A stretch of DNA of 64,000 nt, from contig CAJOFH010000018.1 in NCBI GenBank assembly GCA_905233845.1, positions 17,106 to 81,105 of the forward strand, given 5' to 3'. Of this stretch, positions 49,032 to 58,073 are shown piece by piece; positions within the stretch are counted from its first letter, which is position 1; every line of letters begins with the position of its first letter. A program made the translations under genes and the position numbers. Below the pieces are notes generated by a model. The model saw only the letters and a list, made by a program, of their open reading frames with translations, was not told the origin of the DNA and searched no databases. Source of the DNA: an uncultured Muribaculaceae bacterium (lineage in GTDB: Bacteria; Bacteroidota; Bacteroidia; Bacteroidales; Muribaculaceae).

Positions 49032-49676
49032 ATGGAAAAGAAAGAACTATCGGCCCCTTTTATTGGTATTGTTAGGCATAGGCTTGCCACCGACGGGAAG
49101 GGTGTGACTACACTCGTGGCTTTCCACAGTTGTCCGCTGCGTTGCAGGTACTGCCTCAATAGCCAGTGTCTCGACCCTGAGATGGTGTGGCGAACCATTA
49201 CTACCAGCGAGCTTCTCGACGAGTTGTTGCTCGACAACCTTTACTTCCTCGCCACTGGCGGTGGAGTAACCTTCGGAGGTGGTGAGCCGCTGCTGCGCAG
49301 TGAGTTTATCGACGAGTTCTGTCGCATTAAGGTGCCTGAATGGAAAGTCAACATTGAGACTTCGTTAAATGTCGACCGCAAGCATCTGGAGCGAGTTCTT
49401 CCCTATGTGGACCAATATATGATTGACATCAAGGATACGAATCCTATTATATATAAGGAATACACCACGCGCGACAATGCTCAGGTGCTCGACAACCTGC
49501 GATGGCTACTCGGGCATGACGGTATGGACGAAAAAATTCTCGTGCGTCTGCCGCACATTCCAAATTATAACACTCAAGCCGATGTGGGCCGCAGTCGTGC
49601 CCTCCTTGAAGAGATGGGAGTGAAGCACTTCGATGAGTTTGATTATATCCTTAAGGAGAATGAAATAGAGAAATAG
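49032..49676 (+). CDS. Compact radical SAM protein, activating-enzyme-like
   Basis: HSCPLRCRYCLN (CX3CX2C), GGGVTFGGGEPLL, NIETSLNV, YMIDIKDTN; 214 aa. Confidence 0.9.
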   Translation: MEKKELSAPFIGIVRHRLATDGKGVTTLVAFHSCPLRCRYCLNSQCLDPEMVWRTITTSELLDELLLDNLYFLATGGGVTFGGGEPLLRSEFIDEFCRIKVPEWKVNIETSLNVDRKHLERVLPYVDQYMIDIKDTNPIIYKEYTTRDNAQVLDNLRWLLGHDGMDEKILVRLPHIPNYNTQADVGRSRALLEEMGVKHFDEFDYILKENEIEK

Positions 49677-49728
49677 TAGTCGTTTTTTTGTCAAGTTTTG
49701 CGGTTTTTTTGCTCGGAATGAAAAAAAA

Positions 49729-49761
49729 TTTGGTGGAATGAAAAATTGTTTCTACCTTTGC
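49729..49761 (+). promoter_or_regulatory. Bacteroidota-type promoter for the rpmB operon
   Basis: TTTG (49729-49732), 20-nt spacer, TACCTTTGC (49753-49761). Confidence 0.7.
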
Positions 49762-50066
49762 AACCGATTTCGAGTCAGGGTACTGCGAAAACGTCGCGTT
49801 AGACCTGTTCTGTGACATGATCGTTGAAACTTCGATGGCTGCTTGACGATGCTTAAAATGTGGCCATAAAGCGTAGGACGATATTTAAACGAAAAACAAG
49901 AACTGGTGGGTAGCATTAACGGCTTCTCACGTGAATCTATCGCCAGTGAATAAGGGTGTCGTGGTAGAATATTGTGCTACGCGGACATTTTTGTGAAGTC
50001 AAGAGGCTTGAAGTCGACGAGAGAAGAAAAAGTATTTTTGATAACATTATTTTGAAGTAAAACACT

Positions 50067-50321
50067 ATGTCAAAAGTTTGTCAAATCACAGGAAAGAAGG
50101 CGATAACCGGCAACAACGTGTCGCACTCAAAAAGAAGAACAAAACGCAAGTTCAATGTGAACGTGTTTAACCGCAAGTTCTATTGGGTTGAGCAGGATCA
50201 ATGGATTAAGCTCACCGTTAGCGCAAGCGGTCTGAGATTAATCAACCGTATCGGCCTCGATGCAGCACTCAAGAAAGCAGCTCAGGACGGACATTTAAAA
50301 GAAATTAAAGCAATCTATTAA
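50067..50321 (+). CDS. rpmB: 50S ribosomal protein L28
   Basis: [33 protein letters not shown]. Confidence 0.97.
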   Translation: MSKVCQITGKKAITGNNVSHSKRRTKRKFNVNVFNRKFYWVEQDQWIKLTVSASGLRLINRIGLDAALKKAAQDGHLKEIKAIY

Positions 50322-50336
50322 ATCGAGGACTAAGTT

Positions 50337-50525
50337 ATGGCAAAGAAAGCAAAAGGTGATCGCATTCAAGTGATCCTTCAGTGCACCGAGCAAAAGGATT
50401 CGGGCGTTCCAGGAATGTCGCGTTACATCACCACCAAGAACCGCAAGAACACAACCGAGCGTTTGGAGTTGAAGAAGTACAACCCCTACTTGAAGAAGTA
50501 TACAATTCACAAAGAAATTAAATAA
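50337..50525 (+). CDS. rpmG: 50S ribosomal protein L33
   Basis: [62 protein letters not shown]. Confidence 0.96.
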   Translation: MAKKAKGDRIQVILQCTEQKDSGVPGMSRYITTKNRKNTTERLELKKYNPYLKKYTIHKEIK

Positions 50526-50537
50526 TAGTATAGAGTT

Positions 50538-50687
50538 ATGGCAAAAAAGACAGTTGCAACCCTTCAAACTGGTGAAGGTCGTAATTTCACCAAGGTGATT
50601 AAGATGGTTCGCTCACCAAAGACTGGTGCTTATGTTTTTGAGGAGAGAATGGTTCTTAACGACAAAGTGAAAGATTATCTCAAATAA
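50538..50687 (+). CDS. DUF4295-family small protein (ribosome-associated in Bacteroidota)
   Basis: 49-aa ORF absent from the ORF track: MAKKTVATLQTGEGRNFTKVIKMVRSPKTGAYVFEERMVLNDKVKDYLK; follows rpmB-rpmG. Confidence 0.88.
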   Translation: MAKKTVATLQTGEGRNFTKVIKMVRSPKTGAYVFEERMVLNDKVKDYLK

Positions 50688-51001
50688 TTTCTTTGGTTCC
50701 TGATTTGTTTATAATAAAACAAAAACGCTATATTTTTGAATGGCTTGTGACCGAAAATGGTCGCAAGCCATTTGCTCATGTTAAGGGATTTGCCTAATTT
50801 TGCACTCAAATAATAATCCTGCCGATATGAAATCATTGCTGATGGGGGTGCTGATAGTGAAGAAGGCAGGAGCAAATGTGAAATTCAGCCGAGAACTTGA
50901 GGACAGGGCCATCGAAGCGCTGTAGCAGTTGACTCGTTTACCATATTTGGCACGCATTTTGCAAAGTGTCATTTGCACCCCAAAAGGCTTAAAACATTTT
51001 A

Positions 51002-53758
51002 ATGGCTAACAGACCACACTACATAGGACTTAACGCAGAGCAGGTTGTTGCCAGTCGGCAGCAGCATGGCTCTAATGTGCTTACACCAGTTGTAAAAGAC
51101 CCCTGGTGGAAAAAACTGCTTGAGAAATTTCGCGACCCGCTAATAATCATCCTGCTGGTGGCAGGTGTGATGTCGATAGGTATCTCTTTCTATGAGTATT
51201 ATGGTCTGCACAAGGGTGCTGTGGTGTTCTATGAGCCAGTAGGTATTTTCATTGCCATAGCTCTTGCCACGGGATTGGCTTTTGTTTTTGAGTATAAAGC
51301 TGAGAAGGAGTTTGAGATTCTCAATCAGGTCAACGATGATGAGTCGGTTCAGGTGATTCGTGATAGCAAGGTGCAGCATGTGCCGCGGCGCGACGTGGTT
51401 GTGGGCGATATTGTGATGCTCAACACTGGCGAGGAAATTCCTGCCGATGCCATGTTGCTTGAGGCTCACTCGCTTCTGATTGATGAATCGTCGCTCACTG
51501 GTGAGCCACAATGCTTTAAAACCCTCGACGAAGCGCTTTTCGACCCGAATGCCACCTACCCCTGCAACCATGTGCTCAAGGGCACCAAGGTGATGGAAGG
51601 ACACGGCGTTGCGCAGGTATTCGCCGTAGGCGATGCCACCGAGAATGGAAAGGTCATGGAAAGCGCACAAATCGACTCCAGCGTCAAAACTCCACTTAAC
51701 GAACAGCTCGACAAGTTGGGCAAACTGGTGTCGGTGGCAAGTTATCTAATTGCCGCTCTGGTAATTGTGGGTAGGGTAGTGGCCTATTTCATTAATACTG
51801 AAAATGCGGGCTTCGATCTTGTTTTTCTGACCTATCTGTTGCAGTCTTTCATGATGGCCGTCACGCTGGTGGTAGTGGCTGTTCCTGAAGGCTTGCCAAT
51901 GGCGGTGACGCTGAGTCTCGCCTACAGTATGCGTCGCATGCTTAAGACCAACAACCTTGTACGTCGCATGCACGCTTGCGAGACTATGGGTGCTGCCACT
52001 GTAATTTGCACCGACAAGACTGGCACTCTCACCCAAAATCAGATGCAGGTGCATCATGCCTGTTTCTATGGGATGAGTGGGGGATGGCTTTATAATGACG
52101 AGCAGTCGGTAATCGTTAGTGAGAGCATTGCGGTTAACTCCACTGCCCACCTCTCGACCGATGAGTCGACAGCACGCACCGAAGTGCTGGGCAACCCTAC
52201 CGAGGGAGCGTTGCTGCTATGGCTCAAGAGTCAGGGTGTGGACTATGAGGACGTGCGAGCCACCTGTGAGGTGCTTGAAGATGTGCCTTTCGACACTGAG
52301 CGCAAATACATGGCCACAGTGGTGCACAGTGAGGTGCTTGATCGCAATGTATTATATGTGAAGGGTGCTCCTGAGATTGTTTTTGCAATGTGTGATTCTT
52401 GTGAAGACTTTGACCAAGGTACCTTGCGCGACGACCTCATGGCATTTCAGAGCAAGGCGATGCGCACTCTGGGATTCGCCTATAAGATTCTGGAGCCTGG
52501 TGAAGAGCCTCTGCAAGGAACCAGAGTTGTTACCAATGGACTTGCATTCTTGGGATATGTGGCGATTACCGATCCAGTGCGAGATGACGTGCCACAGGCA
52601 ATCGAGGACTGCCTGAAGGCTGGCATTGACGTGAAGATTATCACTGGCGACAATGCACTAACAGCCAAGGAGGTGGGACGACAGATAGGCCTTTGGAGTG
52701 ATGATTCTTGCAACAAACGCAATATTATTACAGGACCTGAAATAGAAGCGATGACCGACGAGGAACTTGAGTCTCGAGTCATGGACCTGAAAATAATTGC
52801 TCGTTCGCGACCTCATGACAAGAAACGCATTGTCGAGGCCCTGCAGCGGTGCAATCAGGTGGTGGCAGTTACTGGCGACGGCACCAACGACGCGCCGGCT
52901 CTCAAGGCTGCCCACGTTGGCCTCTCGATGGGTGATGGCACGAGCGTCGCCAAGGAAGCTAGCGATATTACTATCATCGACAACTCTTTTACCAGCATTG
53001 GCAATGCAGTGTTATGGGGTCGTTCGCTCTACAGGAACATCCAGCGGTTCTTGTTGTTCCAACTCACTGTCAATGTAGCGGCATGTTTGGTAGTGCTCGC
53101 TGGCGCTTTCATGGATGTTGATGCGCCTCTTACCGTGACCCAGATGCTGTGGGTGAACCTTATCATGGATACCTTCGCCGCTATGGCACTCTCTACGCTT
53201 CCACCAAACAAGAGTTTGATGCGCCAGAAACCTCGTGACCGCAATGCTTTCATCATTGACCGTCACATGGCGTCACACATCCTGTGGACAGGTCTGCTGT
53301 TCAGTGCCATTTTGATTGGACTATTCTATGTCATCAAGCACTGCGACCTTCGACAAATAAACTCTCCAAGTGAATTATGGAATTTGCTTACAAGTGGCAG
53401 CTACATTAAAGCTCCAAGGCACACCGTATCGTTATATGAGAGTGCGCTGTTCTTCACCACTTTCGTGATGATGCAGTTTTGGAACATGTTCAACGCCAAG
53501 GCTTACCGTTCAGCTTACTCGGCATTCAGGCTTAAACAATGTGGAGAGTTTGTGTTCATAGCAATATTAATCTTTGTGGGACAGTTGCTTATTGTTAATG
53601 TTGGTGGCGAGATGTTCAACGTTGAACCCATCGATTTGCAAGCTTGGATAATCATAGTGGCAATTACTTCGGTAGTGCTGCTGTTTGGCGAAGCAGTGCG
53701 AAACATCAAGAAATGGCACTTCAAGCACTTTAAGCACAAACTGAAGACTAACTTATGA
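51002..53758 (+). CDS. Calcium-translocating P-type ATPase, PMCA-like
   Basis: ICTDKTGTLTQNQM, VTGDGTNDAPALKAAHVGLSMG, AVPEGLPMAVTLSLAYSMRRM. Confidence 0.94.
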   Translation: MANRPHYIGLNAEQVVASRQQHGSNVLTPVVKDPWWKKLLEKFRDPLIIILLVAGVMSIGISFYEYYGLHKGAVVFYEPVGIFIAIALATGLAFVFEYKAEKEFEILNQVNDDESVQVIRDSKVQHVPRRDVVVGDIVMLNTGEEIPADAMLLEAHSLLIDESSLTGEPQCFKTLDEALFDPNATYPCNHVLKGTKVMEGHGVAQVFAVGDATENGKVMESAQIDSSVKTPLNEQLDKLGKLVSVASYLIAALVIVGRVVAYFINTENAGFDLVFLTYLLQSFMMAVTLVVVAVPEGLPMAVTLSLAYSMRRMLKTNNLVRRMHACETMGAATVICTDKTGTLTQNQMQVHHACFYGMSGGWLYNDEQSVIVSESIAVNSTAHLSTDESTARTEVLGNPTEGALLLWLKSQGVDYEDVRATCEVLEDVPFDTERKYMATVVHSEVLDRNVLYVKGAPEIVFAMCDSCEDFDQGTLRDDLMAFQSKAMRTLGFAYKILEPGEEPLQGTRVVTNGLAFLGYVAITDPVRDDVPQAIEDCLKAGIDVKIITGDNALTAKEVGRQIGLWSDDSCNKRNIITGPEIEAMTDEELESRVMDLKIIARSRPHDKKRIVEALQRCNQVVAVTGDGTNDAPALKAAHVGLSMGDGTSVAKEASDITIIDNSFTSIGNAVLWGRSLYRNIQRFLLFQLTVNVAACLVVLAGAFMDVDAPLTVTQMLWVNLIMDTFAAMALSTLPPNKSLMRQKPRDRNAFIIDRHMASHILWTGLLFSAILIGLFYVIKHCDLRQINSPSELWNLLTSGSYIKAPRHTVSLYESALFFTTFVMMQFWNMFNAKAYRSAYSAFRLKQCGEFVFIAILIFVGQLLIVNVGGEMFNVEPIDLQAWIIIVAITSVVLLFGEAVRNIKKWHFKHFKHKLKTNL

Positions 53759-54642
53759 CTCGTGAGAAAGAGATACAGAAGGTGACACTGGTGGGCAGCG
53801 CAGGAAATGTGGCTCTGCTCACTTTCAAGTTTGTGGCAGGTGTCTTGGGACACAGTTCAGCGATGATTGCCGATGCCGTACATTCTTTGTCCGACTTTAT
53901 CACCGATGTGATAGTGCTTGCGTTTGTCAACGTGAGCGCCAAGCCTCAAGACGAGTCGCACGATTATGGTCATGGCAAGTATGAGACAATCGCTTCGTTC
54001 TTCATCGGACTGGCACTCGTGGCGGCAGCAACAGGTATCATAATCTCGGGAGTCGTGAAACTCGTCGACTGGGCTGGTGGAGCACAGTTGGAGGCTCCAG
54101 GTAAACTTGCGCTCTGGGCGGCTCTTTTCTCGATAATTGTGAAGGAAGCGCTTTACCACTACACCGCTCGGTGCGGTAAGCGCCTCAACTCACAGGCAGT
54201 AATCGCCAACGCTTGGCACCACCGCAGCGACGCGCTTTCGTCGATTGCGGCAGCCATAGGAATTGGCGGAGCTATATTGCTCGGCGACCGATGGACGGTG
54301 CTCGACCCTTTGGCATCGGTAATTGTAGGTGTTCTGCTCGTGAAAGTGGCTATAGGACTGTTGAAAACAAGTATTGGCGAACTCACTGAAGGCTCTCTCC
54401 CAGCTGACACCGAACGTGAGATTGAAAAAATCATTACCTCATTCAATGGCGTCAGCGAGCCTCACAATCTGCGCACACGGCGCATTGGCAGCCGAATCGC
54501 TATTGAGGCACACATCCGCATGGACGGCGACATTACTCTCCTTAACGCCCACGACCTCGCCACTAAAGTAGAGCAAAAACTAAAAGACCACTTCGGCCCC
54601 GAAACCCACGTCACCCTCCACATGGAACCCATGAAAGAGTGA
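53755..54642 (+). CDS. Cation diffusion facilitator family transporter
   Basis: SSAMIADAVHSLSDFITDVIVL, DYGHGKYE, NAWHHRSDALSS; overlaps ATPase stop by ATGA. Confidence 0.94.
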   Translation: MTREKEIQKVTLVGSAGNVALLTFKFVAGVLGHSSAMIADAVHSLSDFITDVIVLAFVNVSAKPQDESHDYGHGKYETIASFFIGLALVAAATGIIISGVVKLVDWAGGAQLEAPGKLALWAALFSIIVKEALYHYTARCGKRLNSQAVIANAWHHRSDALSSIAAAIGIGGAILLGDRWTVLDPLASVIVGVLLVKVAIGLLKTSIGELTEGSLPADTEREIEKIITSFNGVSEPHNLRTRRIGSRIAIEAHIRMDGDITLLNAHDLATKVEQKLKDHFGPETHVTLHMEPMKE

Positions 54643-54807
54643 TTCTTTCTTTTTTATAACACCGTGGCACTTCCAAAACTCTAATCTATTGGTTGATATT
54701 TCTATATCAGCCTATTTTTTTTGTATAATTAAATTTTTATTCTTTTCTTTGCATTCTATAATTTTCAACTATACCAAACTTATTTATAAACAACTAATTA
54801 ATCTTTT

Positions 54808-56205
54808 ATGACAAAGAAAATTACATTGGCAATGCTGGCTGTGCTGGCTATGTGCCTCACGGCTAATGCCGACCCAATCAAAATCAAAGGAGTTTACAAT
54901 CACAGTTTTCACGATGGTACCGACAACACTGGTGGCCATGATGGACCTTGGACTACTTATGTAGGCTGGAACAGCGCCATTGGCAAAGCCATCTTTGTTA
55001 CCGAGATGGGTCTCTATTCAATGACTGTTGATGGAACCACTCTAACTCAGCCTGTTAAGGATCCAGAGGTTAACATCAGCGACTTCTATTCTAATGGTAC
55101 CTACACCGACAATGCTATGGCTTTGTGGGCCGCCAACTTCAACCTGATGTATGGCAATTCGGGTGCTATTATGAATCCTAACGACAGCATTCTCACTACT
55201 GTGATGTCACGAACTGGTGAGGATATCGAGGACAGTGAGCGTTTTGCTGTACGCAAATGGAACGCCAACACTGGCGATTTGCTCAGCAGTGGCTATTATG
55301 CTGCTTCTAACAACCTTGAGTCGGCAGGTATGTGTGTTAACCCCAAGGACGGCCTCGTATACGGACTATTCTATCTCACCGCCCAATCACTCCCAGAGGA
55401 AATTGTCAATGACCCCGATTTCTTTGGCGATGACACCGATGCTGGCTATTGCATCTGCACTGTCGACCTCAACACAATGGAAATCACTCCTATCACACCA
55501 GGTCTTTACTATGGCAACTATGTTACATTCGCAATCAACAACGATGGTCGTGCTTTTGCGCTCACCAGTGGTGGCACAATGGGCTATGAGGGTGAAGATG
55601 GCAAGCTCTATGACATATATGGAAACCGCACAGGCGCCACACTTATTGAGTTTGATCTCAGCACTGGTTTGATGATTACCGAGCCTGTCACTTATGTTGA
55701 CCCAGAGACTGGCGAGGAATATACCGAGGAAGTGAGCATCTATCAGCCCACTGGCTATGCTTCGCAAGCTAAGCGTCAGAGCGCTTGCTTCAGCAAGAAA
55801 GACCCAAGCAAGATGTACTGGAATGGTTTCGTTAACAGTGGCAAGGGCTTCAACGAGAATGGCAGCTGGGCTAATCTCCCCGACAGCCAATGGCAGACCA
55901 ACGGCAAATATGATACTGCTCTCTATGAGGTAGACATCAACACTGGCGAGGCTACACGCATCGCAAAGTTTACCGATCGCTACACTTTCTCGACCATGTG
56001 GGTTGAAGAGGATGACGAACCTGTTTCTGGCGTTGAAGGCGATGTTAATGGCGATGGCGTTGTTACAAGTGCTGATATCACTGCACTTTACAACTTCTTG
56101 CTTAGTGGCGATGACAGCAATATAGTCAACGGCGACCAGGATAAGGATGGCAACATTACCTCAAGTGACGTTACCTTCGTCTACAACATCCTACTGGGCC
56201 TGTAA
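54808..56205 (+). CDS. Secreted beta-propeller-like protein with C-terminal type I dockerin-like domain
   Basis: Signal peptide; C-terminal GDVNGDGVVTSADITALYNFLLSG and GDQDKDGNITSSDVTFVYNILLGL. Confidence 0.78.
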   Translation: MTKKITLAMLAVLAMCLTANADPIKIKGVYNHSFHDGTDNTGGHDGPWTTYVGWNSAIGKAIFVTEMGLYSMTVDGTTLTQPVKDPEVNISDFYSNGTYTDNAMALWAANFNLMYGNSGAIMNPNDSILTTVMSRTGEDIEDSERFAVRKWNANTGDLLSSGYYAASNNLESAGMCVNPKDGLVYGLFYLTAQSLPEEIVNDPDFFGDDTDAGYCICTVDLNTMEITPITPGLYYGNYVTFAINNDGRAFALTSGGTMGYEGEDGKLYDIYGNRTGATLIEFDLSTGLMITEPVTYVDPETGEEYTEEVSIYQPTGYASQAKRQSACFSKKDPSKMYWNGFVNSGKGFNENGSWANLPDSQWQTNGKYDTALYEVDINTGEATRIAKFTDRYTFSTMWVEEDDEPVSGVEGDVNGDGVVTSADITALYNFLLSGDDSNIVNGDQDKDGNITSSDVTFVYNILLGL

Positions 56206-56225
56206 TAAACACATTCAACGTATAA

Positions 56226-56263
56226 CTAAAAGGTGGCTTCTCAATTCAGAAGTCACCTTTTAG
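56226..56263 (+). terminator. Rho-independent terminator
   Basis: CTAAAAGGTGGCTTCTCAATTCAGAAGTCACCTTTTAG. Confidence 0.7.
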
Positions 56264-56339
56264 TATTAAACTGAGGCGCAGCCCCATTATGAGCCTTTGT
56301 CCTTAATAATCCGTATCTAACGCAACTATTCTTTGTCCG

Positions 56340-56954
56340 TCATTGTCTTAAAGACCAGGCGTGGCTGAATATTGGCTTGCGATACATGTAGCAGTAGTAG
56401 GGTTTTTCCTCGGTGCTGAATCGCTCAACAAGTTCCTCATGTATTCTCTCGAAGCCATGGTGGTCGAAATATTGCCAGCTGCAGGTGCTGTCGGTGATGT
56501 GGTAGGTCCATCGCACTCCACGGTCAATAAGCATCTGCATAAGTCGCTCCTGCAATGCTTTGGCGTAACCGCGCTTATAGCTTAATAAGAATGAGAACTT
56601 GGCGCTGTCTTCACTCATGAGGTCGAGTAGTTCTTGCTCAGTACGTAGCAGATAGGCTGTGGCTTCGAGCACTTTTTTGCGCTCCTCGTCATCTTTGCCC
56701 ACCAAGAAATTCTCAACCCATTGCTCCGAAGTGTTGATGTCATCTTTCATGCGAGCAAAAGCTACCGCTTGCAGCGTTCCGTCATCATCGCAAGCCTGAA
56801 GCGCAAGTTGTGGGTCGAAGAACATGTTGAACACCACCTCTCGCGAGAACTCGAAACAGTGTTCAATACCGTTCGCGATATCCTTACCCCACATCTTGGC
56901 AAGTATAGCTGCCACGATGTCGATATTGGCAATATCAAACGGTTCAATCTTCAT
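56340..56954 (-). CDS. GNAT-like N-acetyltransferase
   Basis: YKRGYAKALQERLMQMLIDRGVRWTYHITDSTCSWQYFDHHGFERI pattern. Confidence 0.6.
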   Translation of the reverse strand: MKIEPFDIANIDIVAAILAKMWGKDIANGIEHCFEFSREVVFNMFFDPQLALQACDDDGTLQAVAFARMKDDINTSEQWVENFLVGKDDEERKKVLEATAYLLRTEQELLDLMSEDSAKFSFLLSYKRGYAKALQERLMQMLIDRGVRWTYHITDSTCSWQYFDHHGFERIHEELVERFSTEEKPYYCYMYRKPIFSHAWSLRQ

Positions 56955-56979
56955 GGTTAAGTGTTAAGAGCCTTCCCGC

Positions 56980-57993
56980 TTAATCAAACTGGTTCTCCAC
57001 AATATCGGTGAGAACGTCGCGCATCTCGAGGCCTGCGGCGCGCACCTGTTGTGGAATGAAGCTGGTGGCTGTCATGCCTGGCGTGGTGTTCACCTCGAGC
57101 ATGTTGATGCAGTCACTGCCGTCGGGGTTCTTGGTGACGATGAAGTCCACGCGGATAATGCCGTTGCAGTGCAGAATATCGTAGATGCGGCTGGCCTCGG
57201 CTTGCAGAGCTGCGGTGAGCTCGTCACTGATGCGAGCTGGGGTAATCTCTTCAACTTGGCCATTATACTTGGCATCGTAGTCGAAGAACTCATTGTCGGT
57301 CACCACCTCGGTAACAGGGAATATCACGCTCTTAGTCTTGGTCTTGTAGCACCCCACGGTAACCTCGGTACCATCAAGAAAACGCTCCACCATCACTTGG
57401 TTGAACTGCTTGAAGGCGTTCTTGATGGCTGGTGCCAGCTGTTCCTTGGTTTTAACTTTCGTCACGCCAAAGCTTGAACCGTCGTCGGTGGGCTTTACAA
57501 AGCATGGCATACCGAGCTCGTTCTCAATGTCGTCCTCGGTGATATTGCGCTCCACGTCCTTAATGAGCAGGATGCTGTCGGCAACTGTCACGCCAAAAGG
57601 ACGCAAGTAGTTGTTGAGCATGTATTTGTTGAACGTCAACGACTCCACAAGCACGCTGCAGGTGGAGTAGGGCAGACCGATGAGGTCGAAGTATCCCTGT
57701 AGGATGCCGTTCTCGCCAGGAGTGCCGTGGATAGTGATATAGGCGTAGTCGAAGGTTGTTTTCTCGCCTTTTTTGTCTTTGTGTTTGAACGAGAAATCGT
57801 TCTTGTCGATAGGCGCTATGCTACCGTCGTGAAGGTTCACGTGCCAGTCACTTTTCCTTATCACCACCACATAAACGTTGTAGCGGTCACGGTCAAACCA
57901 ACCATACAGTCCTTGTGCCGAGCGCAGCGACACCTCATGCTCCGACGAGTCGCCACCACATACGATGGCAATATTACGTTTTGTTTTCTTCAT
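56980..57993 (-). CDS. ddl: D-alanine--D-alanine ligase
   Basis: AIVCGGDSSEHEVSLRSAQ, CFVKPTDDGSSFGVTKV, MLEVNTTPGMTATSFIPQQ. Confidence 0.95.
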   Translation of the reverse strand: MKKTKRNIAIVCGGDSSEHEVSLRSAQGLYGWFDRDRYNVYVVVIRKSDWHVNLHDGSIAPIDKNDFSFKHKDKKGEKTTFDYAYITIHGTPGENGILQGYFDLIGLPYSTCSVLVESLTFNKYMLNNYLRPFGVTVADSILLIKDVERNITEDDIENELGMPCFVKPTDDGSSFGVTKVKTKEQLAPAIKNAFKQFNQVMVERFLDGTEVTVGCYKTKTKSVIFPVTEVVTDNEFFDYDAKYNGQVEEITPARISDELTAALQAEASRIYDILHCNGIIRVDFIVTKNPDGSDCINMLEVNTTPGMTATSFIPQQVRAAGLEMRDVLTDIVENQFD

Positions 57994-58073
57994 TGCTTTC
58001 TTTTGTTTATAAATCAATCGCAAAGTTACTATGATGCCACTGAATTACCAAATCTTTTAGCACATTTTCAGCA

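Noticed and set aside
44154-49676. Calling the array plus radical SAM gene a RiPP cluster
   Set aside because: No visible transporter, protease or RRE-type leader recognition; payloads include folded TonB-like domains. Kept only as a hypothesis.
49817-49846. 9-codon leader peptide MIVETSMAA in the rpmB leader
   Set aside because: Too short to support; no clear ribosome site or codon bias for attenuation.
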